NCBI RefSeq assembly: GCF_000002075.1
Contig: NW_004797857.1
Location: forward strand, 71,421 to 135,420
Direction: 5' to 3'
DNA from: Aplysia californica
Lineage: Eukaryota; Mollusca; Gastropoda; Aplysiida; Aplysiidae
DNA: 64,000 nt
In this document: positions 12,395 through 24,309 of the stretch, piece by piece
How the letters are laid out: the number at the start of each line of letters is the position of its first letter
Numbering within the stretch: the first letter of the stretch is position 1
Notes under the pieces: generated by a model
Seen by the model: only the letters and a program-made list of their open reading frames with translations
Database searches by the model: none
Told to the model about the DNA's origin: nothing
Program-made: the position numbers and the translations under genes

Positions 12395-15300
12395 CCTTTT
12401 TAACTCCCAGTGGAGCATAGATAAATCAACAATGTAGTTTCTCAGGGTCCCCTAAAACTCCCTTAATCCATTGTTTGCGTGTCCTACCTCTTTGTTTGTA
12501 ACCTAAGTACTTGGTGTTTCTTAAAGAGACCCTCAGGTTGCTCTTGCATCTTCATTTTTCAGCCTGTCTCCTCTAGTGATGTTAGGGTGTTACGGAGACT
12601 TTTTATCTTATCTCACAAGCAGAAATTTTTGCTTTCATGGGTTTTTACTTAATGTCCAGGTCTGGTATTTGTTGCATAATGTTGGTATATAAACATTAAA
12701 CCCAATCTTTTTGTTTTAGAAAAATCTTTTATCGAAACTGAGGTTTCTGAAGTGCAGACCAGTTTTGCAGTAGCAGTAGTAGTAGTATACTTTAAACTTT
12801 ATGGTTGAAACAGACTCAACTTTGTAGCCTCTCTCTTCCTCAATGATTGAAATTGAGACAGAGCCAAGCTGCTTTGAGGAAAGATCATTGTTTTCTTCTT
12901 ATTCCTTAGGTGAAAGCTGAGTTGAGTTGTATTAGTTTTAATTGAAATGCTGTCAGCCACTTCCGATTTCCTCCCATGAGTATTATTTACATTATAAATG
13001 ACCCTGTGTAAGTCAGCGACCTGTGTAAGTCAGCGACCTGTGTAAGTCAGCGACCTATGTAAGTCAGCGACCTGTGTAAGTCAGCGACCTGTGTAAGTCA
13101 GCGACCTGTGTAAGTCAGCGACCTGTGTAAGTCAGCGACCTGTGTAAGACAGTCCCTTTTCTCCTCAACAATGGGTGGTGGTCTTAGACTGTTTCGACTG
13201 TACCTGGCTTGAAATTCTTTTTCAAAACCAGACCTTGTTCACTGTCACTTAAAATTGTGAGTTGTATTAGCTCTGTGAGGTCTGTAAGATAGTGTGAGAG
13301 AAGCTTTGATTTGTGCAAAGGTTAGCTCTTTTTCGAGTATGAGCCAAATGCTTATTGTTGTTCTTCTTTTTATTTACAGAAAGGCAAATTCATGCTTTGT
13401 TGGTCTGTGGGTATGTGGATGTCAATGAAATTTGAATCGTTATATTTCAATCATTTGTAACTGATCATTGTTCTGTAGGATCCCAAAAGGAAATTCTTCA
13501 AGAGATCTGATTTGGCTGCTAAACAAGAAGAGGAGTATTGGAAAAAGCACAGTAATATTGTGAGACCAGAATACTCATCACAGGTAAAGATGAAAGATAT
13601 TTAAATGTATGTGAATCTAAAAATGGAAAATAAACTGAGTTAATGTTTTTAACTTGAATCATTCTTTTGAACAAGTGGAGGATACAAAATGATGTGTAAA
13701 ACCCTTCTAACAGGTGTAGAGGGGAAGGAAAAATTAATTATCGTTCACTATTCTCAGCTGAAAAAAAAAATTTTCTTCCAATAGTTGAGTTGTTATGGAA
13801 GTAACTTTTAATGCACAGCTTACTTCATAACTAGAGACTGAAATAAATTGGGGAAATCTGTTGTGTAGTTCCTTTTGGCTTTAACTCTTCATTGTCTGCA
13901 AGCTGTTGAATACAAGGCACAGTTTTGCTCTGGGTTTAGACAAGCTTCTGTATACTCAAGAGTTGAAAAGTCACTTTGTTTTCATGGCTTTTGAGTTTTT
14001 TGTTGCTCAAGGGCTGTTTTTTCATATAATTTTAGTTCTTACTTTGTCTCCTCAGCTCTCTGATGGGAATGACTCCAGCTCTTATGGTGCTGGTGGAAAG
14101 TCAGACAAAATTACACAGTTGCCACGAAAAGAGGTATGACTATGACTTATATATATATCAGAAATTTCTTCCTTGTTATCCATATAATATGTTTAATTCC
14201 TTATTCTAATTAACATGAATCGTTGCGACTTTTATCATACCTCATTGCTTTTACTCACTAAGATAAATGTCTTACCTTGAAGAAGTCAGTAAGAAACTTG
14301 TTTTGCAGACTTACTCATTTAGATTTTAATTCACCAGATGCTTAAATCACCTATCTTTTTCATAAATTTACAGGTAATTAGAAAACTAAGAGAACGTGGA
14401 GAACCAATCAGACTCTTTGGTGAGGAGGACATTGATGCATATCGACGACTGAAAAAGTTGGAGACTTCTGAACCTACTGCTAAGGTAATTTGAAGAATTT
14501 GAAACATTAGCCAGTAATATTACCTGTAGATTGATAACAGATCAAATGAACAGAACGGGCTGTTTAGAGAGAGAGAGAGAGTTGTACAAACAAATGAAGA
14601 GAGCCGAAAGGAAAGCAGGCACATAGAGGCCCAAGAAGAGAGAGAGTTTTGGATGCGTTTCATTCTGGGCTTCAAAGAAAGGAGAAAACGGCCAACTGAA
14701 ATTTGTTTGTATACTGCACGATGCGCAGCATATTTTGAATTACAGACAGTCATAATGTCTTTTAACAGTTATTTCTTTATAAATAAAATCTTGGAAATAA
14801 AATGATAAAAAGAGAAGCAGGCAGTAAGGTAGTTTTGATTGTTTCAAGAGTGATGAATTTTTAAAAATTTTATTTATTTATTTTAATTGGTTTTGAGGTA
14901 GATCATGACTGAGAAATATTAATAATTAATGCCAAGGGCGGAAAAGGGTTAGGCTTGATGTTTCTTAATATGTAAGAAATGTTTATGTGGAGTCATTTGA
15001 ATTTGCTTTATATCCCAGACAATTGTTAATTGGGAATTGTTAATTGGGTTTTTCAATATGTTGTTGGGCAGGTAAATACAGTATAGCACTGATAGGTTGA
15101 ACTCAGAAGACTGGAAATCACGCATCCGTCGAACTGTGCCTGCAGCCCTTTTTAAAAAATCTTTGTAAGATATTCCCTCGAACCTCTGAGGCCGGTCCCG
15201 ATGAATTCAAGCTATGCCTGTTATACTGTATACCAAAAAATCTTTTCCTGGTTCATACACGCTTTTTGGTAGGTATTGTTCAAACTGAAGGTAGTTATTG

Positions 15301-18300
15301 TTTAAACTGAGGTAAGTGCAAATTTATCATCTAGTACTCGTATCTTTTATTAAAAACAGGCTCTCACATGACTTAGCTAGGGCTTCCTTGGCTTCGCCCT
15401 AAGAGACATACAAGGGACAACATATCCCAACACATCCCATATAGATTTTTTCATCCTTGCTGGTTGCCAAATTCTTATAGATTTTGCAGCTGTGTGGAGG
15501 CAAGAAAATATAGTCAAATGCTTTTTCTTACATTACAACATTCTAGTGAAATCATGGTATTTTATCCTCTGGTCTTGCGAATGCAGATCTGACTCGTGAT
15601 TATTTATACTAGGACACTGCTTACTTTGTAATTCCAGACTGATCTGACTTGATGTTCATTTTAGGGCGAGGGATTTTCAAATGACTTTCAAGCAGCTATG
15701 GAAAAAGTTGATCAAGACTACCTGGATGAAATCATCAAGTCAACTGGTGGGGACAAAGAAGGCGTCACAAATGATGTTTCTGTCAAGGATGATGGAACCA
15801 CTCAGGAAGATCTTAAGGTATACTCTTGCTTAAATCTGCTCTTTTTTTCTGATTTGGGCAGTATTGTAAGTTTCTTTGCATTATTTAAGGTAGTCCCAGT
15901 CCGATAGTTTCACTTTCATACATCTCAAGATCTGGATAAAGCAAGTTTATTACCTGAATGTATGGAATTAACCTGCACACCTGGGTTGTGGCAGCCATGA
16001 ATGCACATGAAAAACATTAAGTGCTTGATCCACTTTTTAATGTTTGCCTAATAATAGATGAAGGGCTTGAACTTTTTTTTTGTGTTCTATTTTTGTTTCT
16101 GTTGTCAGTTATATTCCATTATTATTTTATGAACAATTAATAAAGATTCATTGATAAATCACTGTGCTATGCTATGTCTTGAACAAGCTTTTTCGTAATT
16201 ACTTTTAAAAAACCTTCACTGTAGTTATTAGAGATGACATGTATGACAGATGGTTGAGCTTTGTGTTGGTATTTGATTTTTAGGTGGATCATTTAATACT
16301 GACTTCTATACAGACAGCATTTAATTTACTCATCTTTTGTTTTGATTCTTTTACAGAATATGAAAGCTGAACTTGGCCAGGGAAACAAAGACAAAGATCA
16401 TGAAATTGTCCTAAGGTTTTTTAAGGTATCTATATGTGTTATTTGAGTTCTTATAGTAAGAGTTGGCACTGAAGATAAGGTTTTTCTTTAATATTTAGTG
16501 GTTTACTGCTTTTATTCGTTTCCACTGGAATGTGTTCAGTAGTTATATATTAGCCACGTAATTCACAAGTAACCACATTACCATAAGAATGCATATTCCT
16601 GGCGTCAGAAATTCATTGTCGGTCGATTGTACAGTATAACACGGATATGTCAAACACAGAAGACACAAAATCACGCATCCGTCGAATTGTGCTTGCAGCC
16701 ATGTTTTTCCTTCTTTTTTTACCTTTGTGAGAAAATTACACAAAAATCACACACAAACACAGAATAGTCGAATATATACGCCACTGTAGAGGTCTAGAGT
16801 CAATGTCCTTTGAGATGCACTTGAGACAAAATAATAATGATAATATTGGAAAAAGACAAGGTCGGTAAAATACCGCCTTCCCCCATCCACAGAAACAGCC
16901 AGCTGTGCCATTTTTTGCTCGCTGCTCAAAACGCATCCCAATGATTTTCTAGCTAGGCTTATTTTTGGAGTGGGGCAAGAGGAAGGGTTGCGCATCGCAT
17001 GATCTATTGTTTTGCCCCTAAAGTAGCAATCTTTTTTGCTTCCCTTGATTCTCTAACACAGCCGATGCCTTTACACTGTTAACGTATCCCTCGAACTACA
17101 AATCCCTTGAACCACGGAGGCCGGTCCCGACGAATTCAAGCTATCAATGTTATATTGTATATGGGCACAAGTCCATCTCCTTATTCTGTCAATTTTAGAA
17201 TGGTCATGTTTTCAAACAGTGTACCGTAGAATCTCAGTAATGCATACACTATACACTGAGTTTAACGTACACCCTGAAACGTAGTAAAATTTTCAGAGTG
17301 GCCTCTCACTGTTTAGTTTCTGTTAGACACATTGTCTGCAACCAACATGTTTTCTGGGTTTTATTAGCTGAAAGATTTACATTCAAGTGAAATTTTTTAA
17401 TAGTGAGGGGCTTTTTCTTTTATACCTGAGTGAAAACTTCTAACATAAAATCTGATTTCGACAGACAAGACTTGTATGACCTCATTTTGCTTCTAGCTTT
17501 TCTCACATAATGTTTTATCTTTTTACAGTATGTCATGAAGAAATGGGGCGAGGCTCTCAACGAAAGACCTGAGGAAGAGAAGCGGATTATCAAGGGGAAG
17601 ATGGCCAGTGCGACACATTCACAGACTGTTTCTTATCTCAAACCATTGTTCAGAAAATTGAAACACAAGGTTGGTGGATTACTTCTACATTGTTGAAGAA
17701 CAATAGTTTCTCTAATATTTCATGAAGTGGGAAGGCTTGCTGTGGAAGAGGTTTGAAGAAATGAGAGTGGAATGTGGTTATACCTTTCACTGTCTTCTTA
17801 TGAAAACTTTTCTGTTCACCTCCAAGTACTGTCATGTTGATGTGTTCGTAAACAATCTTTTCTTTTTTTACTTTTTCTTTCTCTTCTGTAAAGGTCACCA
17901 TCTCATGCTGAAACTGGCCAAATTTCAGTATTATTACCTAACATAAAAAGTTACTGAGTAGTTGATATTTTTTAGATTATAAAAAAACCCTGGTAGTCAA
18001 GACTGCGGCAGCGAGAAAGTTAACTGGCCTTATCAGTTTGAAGATCCATTGGATCAGATTGCAGTTCATATGAGTTGCCATGTAGTAACTTACCCAATTT
18101 GTATTCATGCCCGTAACTGTTAAGTGCAACCCTCATTTGTGAGCTGCTTGACCTGTGGGCAACATTTTGGGTCACAGTACGGTTACAGCTATGTTTTTAC
18201 AGGAACAGGAAATGGTGAGCTGTGATCGTACTGGTGGAGATAAGGGTTTACTTTATTCTTTGCATGATGTTTTTGTTTTGTGTTCCAGGATGTTGATGAA

Positions 18301-19315
18301 GGCCTTCTTGAAAGTATTGTGGAAATTGTCCTGTTCATGATGGACCGAAATTACATCAAAGTACGTTTGTGTGGTTTTTTTAAACTAAAATTGACAAACC
18401 CAAGTTGGTTTTTAGTTCCTCAGCTGATAATTATTGCTTGTGCTGGAATATTGGACTACTACATTTGGGTCACATAATAATATGTGGTTTGTTTGTTTGC
18501 TTATATTTTTTTTTTTTAATTAAAAAAATTTCCTGGCGCTCATATGACCTTATGCAGTTGCGAGCGCCGTAAAACCTCTACTAAAAATTTTTTGGGGAAA
18601 TTTTAGCTGTTTTTCTTCATGGGGTTCTATTTAAAAAATTGTACTTTATAGAAACTAAGTAAAATGACATTTGAAGAATTGCGTTTAATTTAAATAGTCT
18701 ACAATAAGATGGTTAAAAATGTGTCATTAGTAGAATGTTTGTAATCATAAGTTTTGTGCAGCACTACATTGATTTGTTGGATCAAAGTTGTAGTTTTTAT
18801 TTTTCAATATGAGATTTTCAGTTGTGACTTTGTTTTGAAATTAGATAGGCTCAAGTACCCAATTTCGTTTGAATATATGAGTTGCGTTGTAAAAGTTACT
18901 TGTTTACCATTTGGTATTGTTGACTTCATGGTTATGGTTGTACAGTTCAAACGTGTCTTTTTCTGTACAGGCAAATGACTCCTATCTGGAGATGGCTATT
19001 GGAAATGCCCCATGGCCAATTGGTGTCACTATGGTGGGTATCCACGCAAGAACAGGTCGTGAAAAGATTTCTTCCCGCTATGTGGCCCATGTGCTGAACG
19101 ATGAAACTCAGAGAAAATATATCCAGGTAGGAAAACTTTCACAATCTAATTGTAAAGACAGATTCCGAGCACATCAGTAAAATGAATTTGTATTTATTCA
19201 TTTATATTTATACTCTAGACATGAAATTGTGCCACCACTGGCCAATATATGAATTGCCTGCCTACTCTTGGGTATCGAATAAGTATGTGCATCCCCCCAT
19301 CCCCATTAATTTTTG

Positions 19316-19366
<51 letters not shown>

Positions 19367-21531
19367 CGTTTATTGTTTTCCAGATTACCATGACCGACGA
19401 TCATGTGAAACATTATATCTATCTAGATGAAACTTCTTTTCTTTTTTTTTTCTTTTTTTTTTGTTAATGTCAAATTTCCCTCAGTATTAGTACTGGTAGC
19501 GGGTTGGCTACCTCAATTTTCTGTGCATTTTTAAAGCTTTTGTACATTGGCTTGGGTTTTTTTTTATGAAACTGGTTTGTTCCTAAATTGGGAAAAGTTG
19601 TCACGGTAACTTACTAAAATCACAAAAATTTCATGATCTCTTGTTCTTTTATTCACTGAAGGAGAAATAAAACAGATTGGTTCCTACTAGTACAGGGGGT
19701 ATGAGGTTGAATGTNNNNNNNNNNNNNNNNNNNNNNNNNNNNNNNNNNNNNNNNNNNNNNNNNNNNNNNNNNNNNNNNNNNNNNNNNNNNNNNNNNNNNN
19801 NNNNNNNNNNNNNNNNNNNNNNNNNNNNNNNNNNNNNNNNNNNNNCCCAGTTAAGCCGTGCACTTCTACCGTCCCTCGCTCACACCCATGTAATAAGGGA
19901 TATTCATTAGGGACTGCATGAGACTAGAGATTTGCTCTTCTACATAACCATTTAGGGTATGGTAATGGGTTCATTATGTGCCTCAGGAAAAGTGTTAAGA
20001 TCAATTTGTTTCATAGTGTTGGTAGTGAGTGATTTAGTAGGCCATTGGACCCATAATTTTGAGATTCGGGGTTTGGGGGTCCGAGCCTCAATTTGGTCCG
20101 ACGTTGTGTCCTTGGGAAAGGCGCTTTTCCTGAATTTCCTACTTGGCTTGGTCCTTTTGGAGAGGGACATTAAACTCAGAGGTTCTGTGGGTGGTTGGTG
20201 GGTGCTCTAGAGTGGTATGCTCCTTCTTTCCTATCAATAATCTATCGTCCTTATCTCCCTTTCTTCTTTTTTATGTTTGTTACTCTCTTGTAACACCTCT
20301 AATCTTCTGGCACTCATATGACCTTATGCCGTTACGAGCACCATAATACCTCTACTAAAACTAAACTGTCAGAGGTTCTGTCTGTTAAATAACCAAATAG
20401 TGTTGGTAAGGGCATTAAACCCATACCATATCACGTTTCAATCTGTTCCCAGGGGCTTTCATAATACATTAGTGTGAATGAGTACAATAAAACTTTTCAG
20501 AATAATAATGATAATAGAACAGATTATTTCTTTAAAGCCCACTCCAGTACATCACACAGGGATACCCACCATCTTGAATTTTGTACAATCGTCACAATTT
20601 TTTATTTTTTTTCAATGTTACAAAAATGTAATCGTAAGACACCTGATTCCAATTTTTCAAAATTTATTTGCCGCTTAGCTACTCCAACCCAACCTCCCCC
20701 CTCTTGGAGACTGTGGAAGAAAACAATCCGACTTCTGCACTCTTTGTCAATACATCATGTGCAGCTGTCTAATTTTAACAACCTCTGTGCACAGAACCCT
20801 TGTACTTGTAGTCGCTCAGTGTCACTCTGCCGTTAGACAGACATTAGATGTGCCAGAGCCAGGAATAAGGCAAACGTTAGTTTGACGGGGTATTAGAAAG
20901 TTTCTGCTTTTGCATTGTGGCTGACCACACAGGCCAATGAGAGAATGGTTTTTTTAAATGGTCATTGTTCTAAAATTGAAACTATCAGCTGTGGCCCACG
21001 GCATGGTGTGTAGTGACACACAATCAGGATCAAATTCATGTGATGCAAAATTCAAGCTCACAGCCGATAAATAGAGCCCCCATCCACACACACACACACT
21101 CCCTTTTTTTTCCTCATCAAATCACAAAGACGAGCTCACCTCTTGTTTAATGTAACTCTCATCATTGAACATACAACCCTGTCCTTGACTCCCCAGTAGA
21201 AAAAAACTATCCATGACCATATTAAGAATTTTTCAGTCAGATTACTCATTTTTATTTTTTTGTTTTTGTTTTTGTTTGTTAATAATGTTAATTTCTAAAA
21301 TATGTGAGGTGGACTGGCTGCCTTGAATATAGCTCAGTTTGGTTTACCATACCTTTATCTTGATACAAGATACATGTGCATGAACATTATACATAAAATT
21401 AACTGGTCAATTTACGCATATATTTTCAATGTCCTCTACAGGCTGTGAAGCGACTGCTCACCCAGTGTCAGATTTTGTTCCCAACAGACCCATCTCGCAG
21501 CTACAATTATCTTCGAACTGAGAAACCTTGA
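7780..21531 (+). CDS. PRPF18: PRPF18, pre-mRNA-splicing factor 18 (10 coding exons, complete)
   Basis: Coding exons: 7780-7845, 13479-13583, 14056-14133, 14374-14484, 15665-15817, 16357-16425, 17529-17669, 18289-18360, 18971-19126, 21442-21531 (TGA). All introns are GT-AG and all junctions are phase 0. The joined product is 346 aa, against about 342 in human (recalled, not aligned here). The start [14 protein letters not shown] matches the family N-terminus and decides the ATG. The SFM/PRP4-like motif ([17 protein letters not shown]) covers about residues 79-115. The C-terminal Prp18 helical domain runs from about 172, and its near-invariant conserved loop ([19 protein letters not shown], then DETQRKYIQ) is in exon 9. 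In the known family the protein acts with Slu7 in the second catalytic step of splicing, in 3' splice-site joining. The C-terminus ([10 protein letters not shown]) diverges from vertebrates. Introns 1 and 9 are long and repeat-filled. Confidence 0.97.
8234..9098 (+). mobile_element. TTAA-flanked non-autonomous element (piggyBac/Kolobok-like) in PRPF18 intron 1
   Basis: Left end TTAACTCTTATCCTGCGTC; right end, reverse complement, TTAACCCTCATCCTGCGGG: 15 of the first 17 bases match and both ends carry TTAA. Inside are GC-rich stretches and no ORF. TTAA target sites are typical of piggyBac and Kolobok elements. Confidence 0.6.
9255..9622 (+). repeat. Imperfect direct duplication, about 200-bp period
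   Basis: AAACAAAATGGCGACC...GTAGTTCGGCTCG and AAACAAAATGTCGACCCACG, GTAGTTCAGCTCG open two units. Each ends in TCCACACCGATGGACAGTA or TCCACACCGATAGACAGTA. The units share about 80 percent by eye. Confidence 0.65.
10900..11292. mobile_element. Fold-back element with about 95-bp arms and a poly-C/poly-G centre
   Basis: The left arm GAGAAGTGGTCCCGGCCTAA, CTCCATAGACATTTTTATAC, ACAATCGGAAACAAAACC (10917-10990) is matched inverted at 11205-11270 (GTTTCCGATTTTGTATAAAT, GTTAGGCCAGGACCACTTCT). Between the arms, 11011-11048 is C14-A7-G11. No ORF. Confidence 0.75.
11463..11486. repeat. Short interstitial telomere-like repeat
   Basis: CCCCTAACCCTAATCCTAAC followed by CCTG: about three and a half degenerate CCCTAA units, the animal telomere motif. 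Too short to mean more than repair or chance. Confidence 0.4.
12321..12392. repeat. CT microsatellite in PRPF18 intron 1
   Basis: About 36 units with one CTAT break at 12339. Confidence 0.95.
13004..13151 (+). repeat. 17-bp tandem array in PRPF18 intron 1
   Basis: Eight near-perfect copies of CTGTGTAAGTCAGCGAC, with one T-to-A change in copy 4, then a broken ninth. Sequence after it (TTTCTCCTCAACAATGGG; GTTTCGACTGTACC) resembles the end at 23170-23220, so the array may have grown inside a pogo-like MITE. Confidence 0.9.
15079..15228 (+). mobile_element. Pogo/Tigger-like MITE in PRPF18 intron 4
   Basis: 150 bases between TA dinucleotides. Ends CAGTATAGCACTGATAGGTT and, inverted, CAGTATAACAGGCATAGCTT. 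CAGT ends with TA targets are typical of Tc1-mariner/pogo elements. Interior matches the element at 16632-17157 (CACGCATCCGTCGAACTGTG; GAGGCCGGTCCCGATGAATT). Confidence 0.78.
16632..17157 (+). mobile_element. Pogo/Tigger-like MITE, longer sister copy in PRPF18 intron 6
   Basis: 526 bases between TA dinucleotides, ends CAGTATAACACGGATATGTC and, inverted, CAATATAACATTGATAGCTT. It shares both end blocks with the 150-bp copy in intron 4 but has an extra middle of about 370 bases, making this the less deleted form or one with an insertion. Confidence 0.75.
18527..18592 (+). mobile_element. SINE family B tail fragment
   Basis: CTGGCGCTCATATGACCTTA and GCGAGCGCCGTAAAACCTCT match the 3' end of the SINE at 20010-20370. 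It sits in PRPF18 intron 8 just after a T/A-rich tract. Confidence 0.7.
19316..19365. repeat. CA microsatellite in PRPF18 intron 9
   Basis: About 25 units with one AAAC interruption. Confidence 0.95.
19715..19845. other. Assembly gap (131 N)
   Basis: Run of N inside PRPF18 intron 9. No coding exon is missing: exons 9 and 10 join in phase across it. Confidence 1.
20010..20370 (+). mobile_element. tRNA-derived SINE, family B, near full length
   Basis: The head at 20015-20095 has A-box- and B-box-like pieces (TTGGTAGTGAGTGATTTAG; GGGTCCGAGCC). A GTGTCCTTGGGAAAGGCGC core and a tail with GCTCCTTCTTTCCTATCAA, TACTCTCTTGTAACACCTC and CATATGACCTTATGCCG follow, ending in a CTACTAAAACTAAACT run. Tail copies lie at 18527, 24105, 42024 and 55050 (minus). 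It sits in PRPF18 intron 9. Confidence 0.75.
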
Positions 21532-22040
21532 AAAATTACAGCACTTTGTGGGACAATTTACATGTGGTCAACATTTTTAGGAAGAATTGTTAGGGGGGGG
21601 GGGGGGGGGGGGGTTACAGCAGAGAGATATTTGTCTTTTTTAGTTTCCTGTCAATTTTTCAGCGTTCTAAATGGCTGTTATGTGTGCTTCTCTTTACTTA
21701 AATGCACAATAGATATTTCAGACCTTAAAATTTCATCTATTTCATTCTGGCCCCTCAATTTACTTTTAATTTGTTTTTGAATTTTAAGGTGGAGTTTATT
21801 TCTGTCAGAATACTTTATTGATCAAGAGTAATGTAAAGATTGAGTAAAAAGAGTTCAAAAATCTTTCTTGGTATTTCAAAGAGGATTTTGTTTTAATTGT
21901 TGAAGGATCTTGTCCGGTTTGAATTTGTATTTAAAATATGGTCTCATTTCTTTTGTCTTTACCATGCATTTCATATGAAATCATGTGATTTCATTTGCAA
22001 TTTTTTCCATTTGCTAATAAAATATGTACATTCATTAAAA
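21532..22040 (+). other. PRPF18: PRPF18 3' UTR
   Basis: Untranslated tail after the TGA at 21529-21531. It is T-rich and holds a poly-G run at 21594-21613 that may be an assembly- or replication-prone homopolymer. The tail probably ends just after the AATAAA at 22016. The boundary is inferred from that signal and the GT-rich sequence after it. Confidence 0.7.
22016..22021 (+). terminator. Poly(A) signal of PRPF18
   Basis: A canonical AATAAA lies about 485 bases past the stop codon and is followed within 30 bases by T/GT-rich sequence (CTTGCTGTGTTTTCG). It is the first well-placed signal after the PRPF18 coding region. Confidence 0.75.
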
Positions 22041-22677
22041 TGATCTTGCTGTGTTTTCGTTATTTTCTTTGATATAAAAGTTACATTGTAGTTCGTAGCG
22101 GTTTCTTGACACTTGAAGCGAGGTAAAGGCCTTGAACATCTGGCTCTCACTGGCAAAAATAGAAGGCAATAAAGGGAGAAGTAGACCAAGAATCACTTAC
22201 ATATATATGGATGACAGTAAAAGACCAGGATAATAAATTGATTTAGAGTTCAAAGTATCCAGGAAAAGAAATAAGTGGCGACAACTACCAATGTCTCTGT
22301 CTAATATAACATTTACTTGAAGATGTGGTGGGGGTCAGAGTCGGGGTAAAGCAAATCTCTTTATCCTAAGTGATCAGGTTGACTCGACTCCATGCAAATT
22401 AAATGATCTCAGTTATCGTAGTTTGCTCTAATTTTGAACAAAACATGCTGTTTGTCATTTATATACCCCAATCTGCAATTCAGTTCGTAGCGAATTTTTG
22501 TTAGATCTGAGTGGTCTAAATTTCCATTAACCTGTTCAATACACTGAGACTGTGTAACAACTGCAGTGACGCTGGATAACAAGACTCCTCAATGCTTGCT
22601 GACAAGCAAAATTTATTATACATGTATTTGAAGTTTCAGAGTAGATAAATACAAAGGATTTTTGTAAATGATTTTCG

Positions 22678-22905
22678 ACACAATTTAGATCATATGGGAG
22701 ATCCTGCTTGTCAGGGTCAGTCCAGGCTGGCTGAGTAGGAAACTAGATGACATAACTTCCCCCCATATTGTAACTACAGTTATGAAATTTTTGGTGCTGA
22801 TAATGAAGATGCCAGATGCCATTCCCTCCCCATGTGGGAATCAAACGTGTGTCTTTTATGTGTAATGTGATGATCCTAACAGTTCAACCATTCTGCCCCT
22901 GCCAC
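22678..22905 (-). mobile_element. tRNA-derived SINE, family A
   Basis: On the minus strand the head reads GCAGAATGGTTGAACTGTTA, then CGTTTGATTCCCACATGG, A- and B-box-like. The tail (CCTGGACTGACCCTGACAAG; TGATCTAAATTGTGTCG) matches the copies at 53433 and 54060. It lies in the intergenic DNA between PRPF18 and the ZNF318-like gene. Confidence 0.7.
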
Positions 22906-23972
22906 TTGTAATCAAGCCAAGTGGTGTCTGGAACAACAAAGAGAAAGGTTATGGAAATGGCAGAGGGGTTAAAACGGGGGCTGTGTGTGTGGGGGGGGGG
23001 GGGAGCAAGGAGGGTTGGACCTAGCAGTAGTGTTTTGTCGCAAGACAAGACCATAATTATAATGGACACATTTCACCAGTCCTAAGGCTGCGACCACCTC
23101 AGGTTGGGACCTCAGAATGGAACGGTTTGTTTTCTTTATTTTGATTTTCATCAGTCCTGCCTAGGACGGCGAGTTTTCTCCTCGATAATGGATAACCGTC
23201 TTACCCAGGTTCGACTGTACTTTAGTTTTACCCGTAGCTGTACGCCTTGACTCCAGGCCCAGGTAAATCTCATTACTGCACCAAGCCTCCCCCCCCCCCC
23301 CTGAATCGTATCCTGATGTCTGGTCAGCGATTGGTTTTATAGGGAAAAGACTGACGTGGAAAGGTTTCTTTTTTTCTTTTTTTTTCGGGGAGTGAGTCCG
23401 GGGGGAAGGGGGGGGGGGTCATTCAGAATCGCGAGTGATTGAAGGGCGCCACTGGCAGGTCCCACGCTTTTTTTCCCCCTCCTACATTTAATTTCTATTG
23501 TCTCTGCTGGCACAAAATGACAGTTATCCTTGGGCATTCTTTAGATCACTCTAACAAACATCATATTATTTATTCTGTGTTCACGAACAGAAAGAAATGA
23601 GCCCAAGCACAACGTTGTTCACGTACACGTATTAAATTATTATTAAAATATTACTTATAAATTGTGGGAAGTGACATTTTATTTTATTATTTTCATTAAT
23701 TGTGTGTGTATGCGTCACTCGTCTCGGGTTATTTCAAAACATAACCAATTAACTCCACGTTAATTTCTATTTTTAAAAAAAGAAAAGGAGGGGGGAGGGG
23801 TGTGTAAGTTTCAAGTGACAAAGAATGTGTGTTCGGGATGGCAACAAGCAAACAGTCATAGATTAATAATGTATTTCACCAGCTCATCGTGAACTAGCTT
23901 GGTTTCCGTTAAATTGGAATGAGTGTTTCGTGTTTGTTTGGCAGGTTTGACAATTTTGAGGGTAAAGATTTT

Positions 23973-23973
<1 letters not shown>

Positions 23974-24060
<87 letters not shown>
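23974..24060. repeat. TGTC tetranucleotide array
   Basis: About 19 perfect CTGT units then a short CT tail. Open in several frames, so it yields false ORFs on both strands. It abuts a SINE tail. Confidence 0.95.
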
Positions 24061-24063
<3 letters not shown>

Positions 24064-24104
24064 GGGACACACCTTCAGACAGCCCAGCGGAAACATCAAA
24101 AGAG

Positions 24105-24270
24105 TGGTTGGTTGGCGGGTGCTCTGGTGTAGTTTGCTCCTTCTTTCCTGTCAAACATCTATCCTCCTGATCTATCCTCCTTCTTTTTTGTGTTTGTTAC
24201 TCTCATGTAACACCTCTAATCTTCGACACTTTTATATGACCTTATTAAAAACTCTTACTTAAACAAACTT
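24105..24270 (+). mobile_element. SINE family B tail fragment
   Basis: TTGGCGGGTGCTCTGGTGTA, then TGCTCCTTCTTTCCTGTCAA, GTTACTCTCATGTAACACC and TATATGACCTTAT match the family B tail. It starts where the TGTC array ends, suggesting that the array grew at the 5' truncation point. Confidence 0.7.
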
Positions 24271-24309
24271 CACAAGACAGTCGCTGCAGTGGAACCCACA
24301 AGGAGCACG

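Larger units (their letters stand above)
7846..13478 (+). other. PRPF18 intron 1 (5.6 kb, repeat-rich)
   Basis: The intron begins GTGAG after CAT and ends CTGTAG before GATCCC. It is more than twice as long as any other intron of the gene. It holds the nested inverted repeats and TTAA element at 7.9-9.8 kb, the fold-back at 10.9-11.3 kb, a short run of CCCTAA-like repeats at 11463-11486, a CT array at 12321-12392 and the 17-bp array at 13004-13151. I see no coding exon inside it. Confidence 0.8.

Noticed and set aside
13004-13151. A CRISPR-like array
   Set aside because: Units are directly adjacent with no spacers, and the DNA is from an animal.
20474-20836. 120-codon plus-strand ORF in PRPF18 intron 9
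   Set aside because: No domain, low-complexity composition and no splice context; chance ORF in repeat-like DNA.
23884-24170. ORFs of Asp-Arg-Gln-Thr and Cys-Leu-Ser-Val repeats
   Set aside because: Translation of the TGTC array only.
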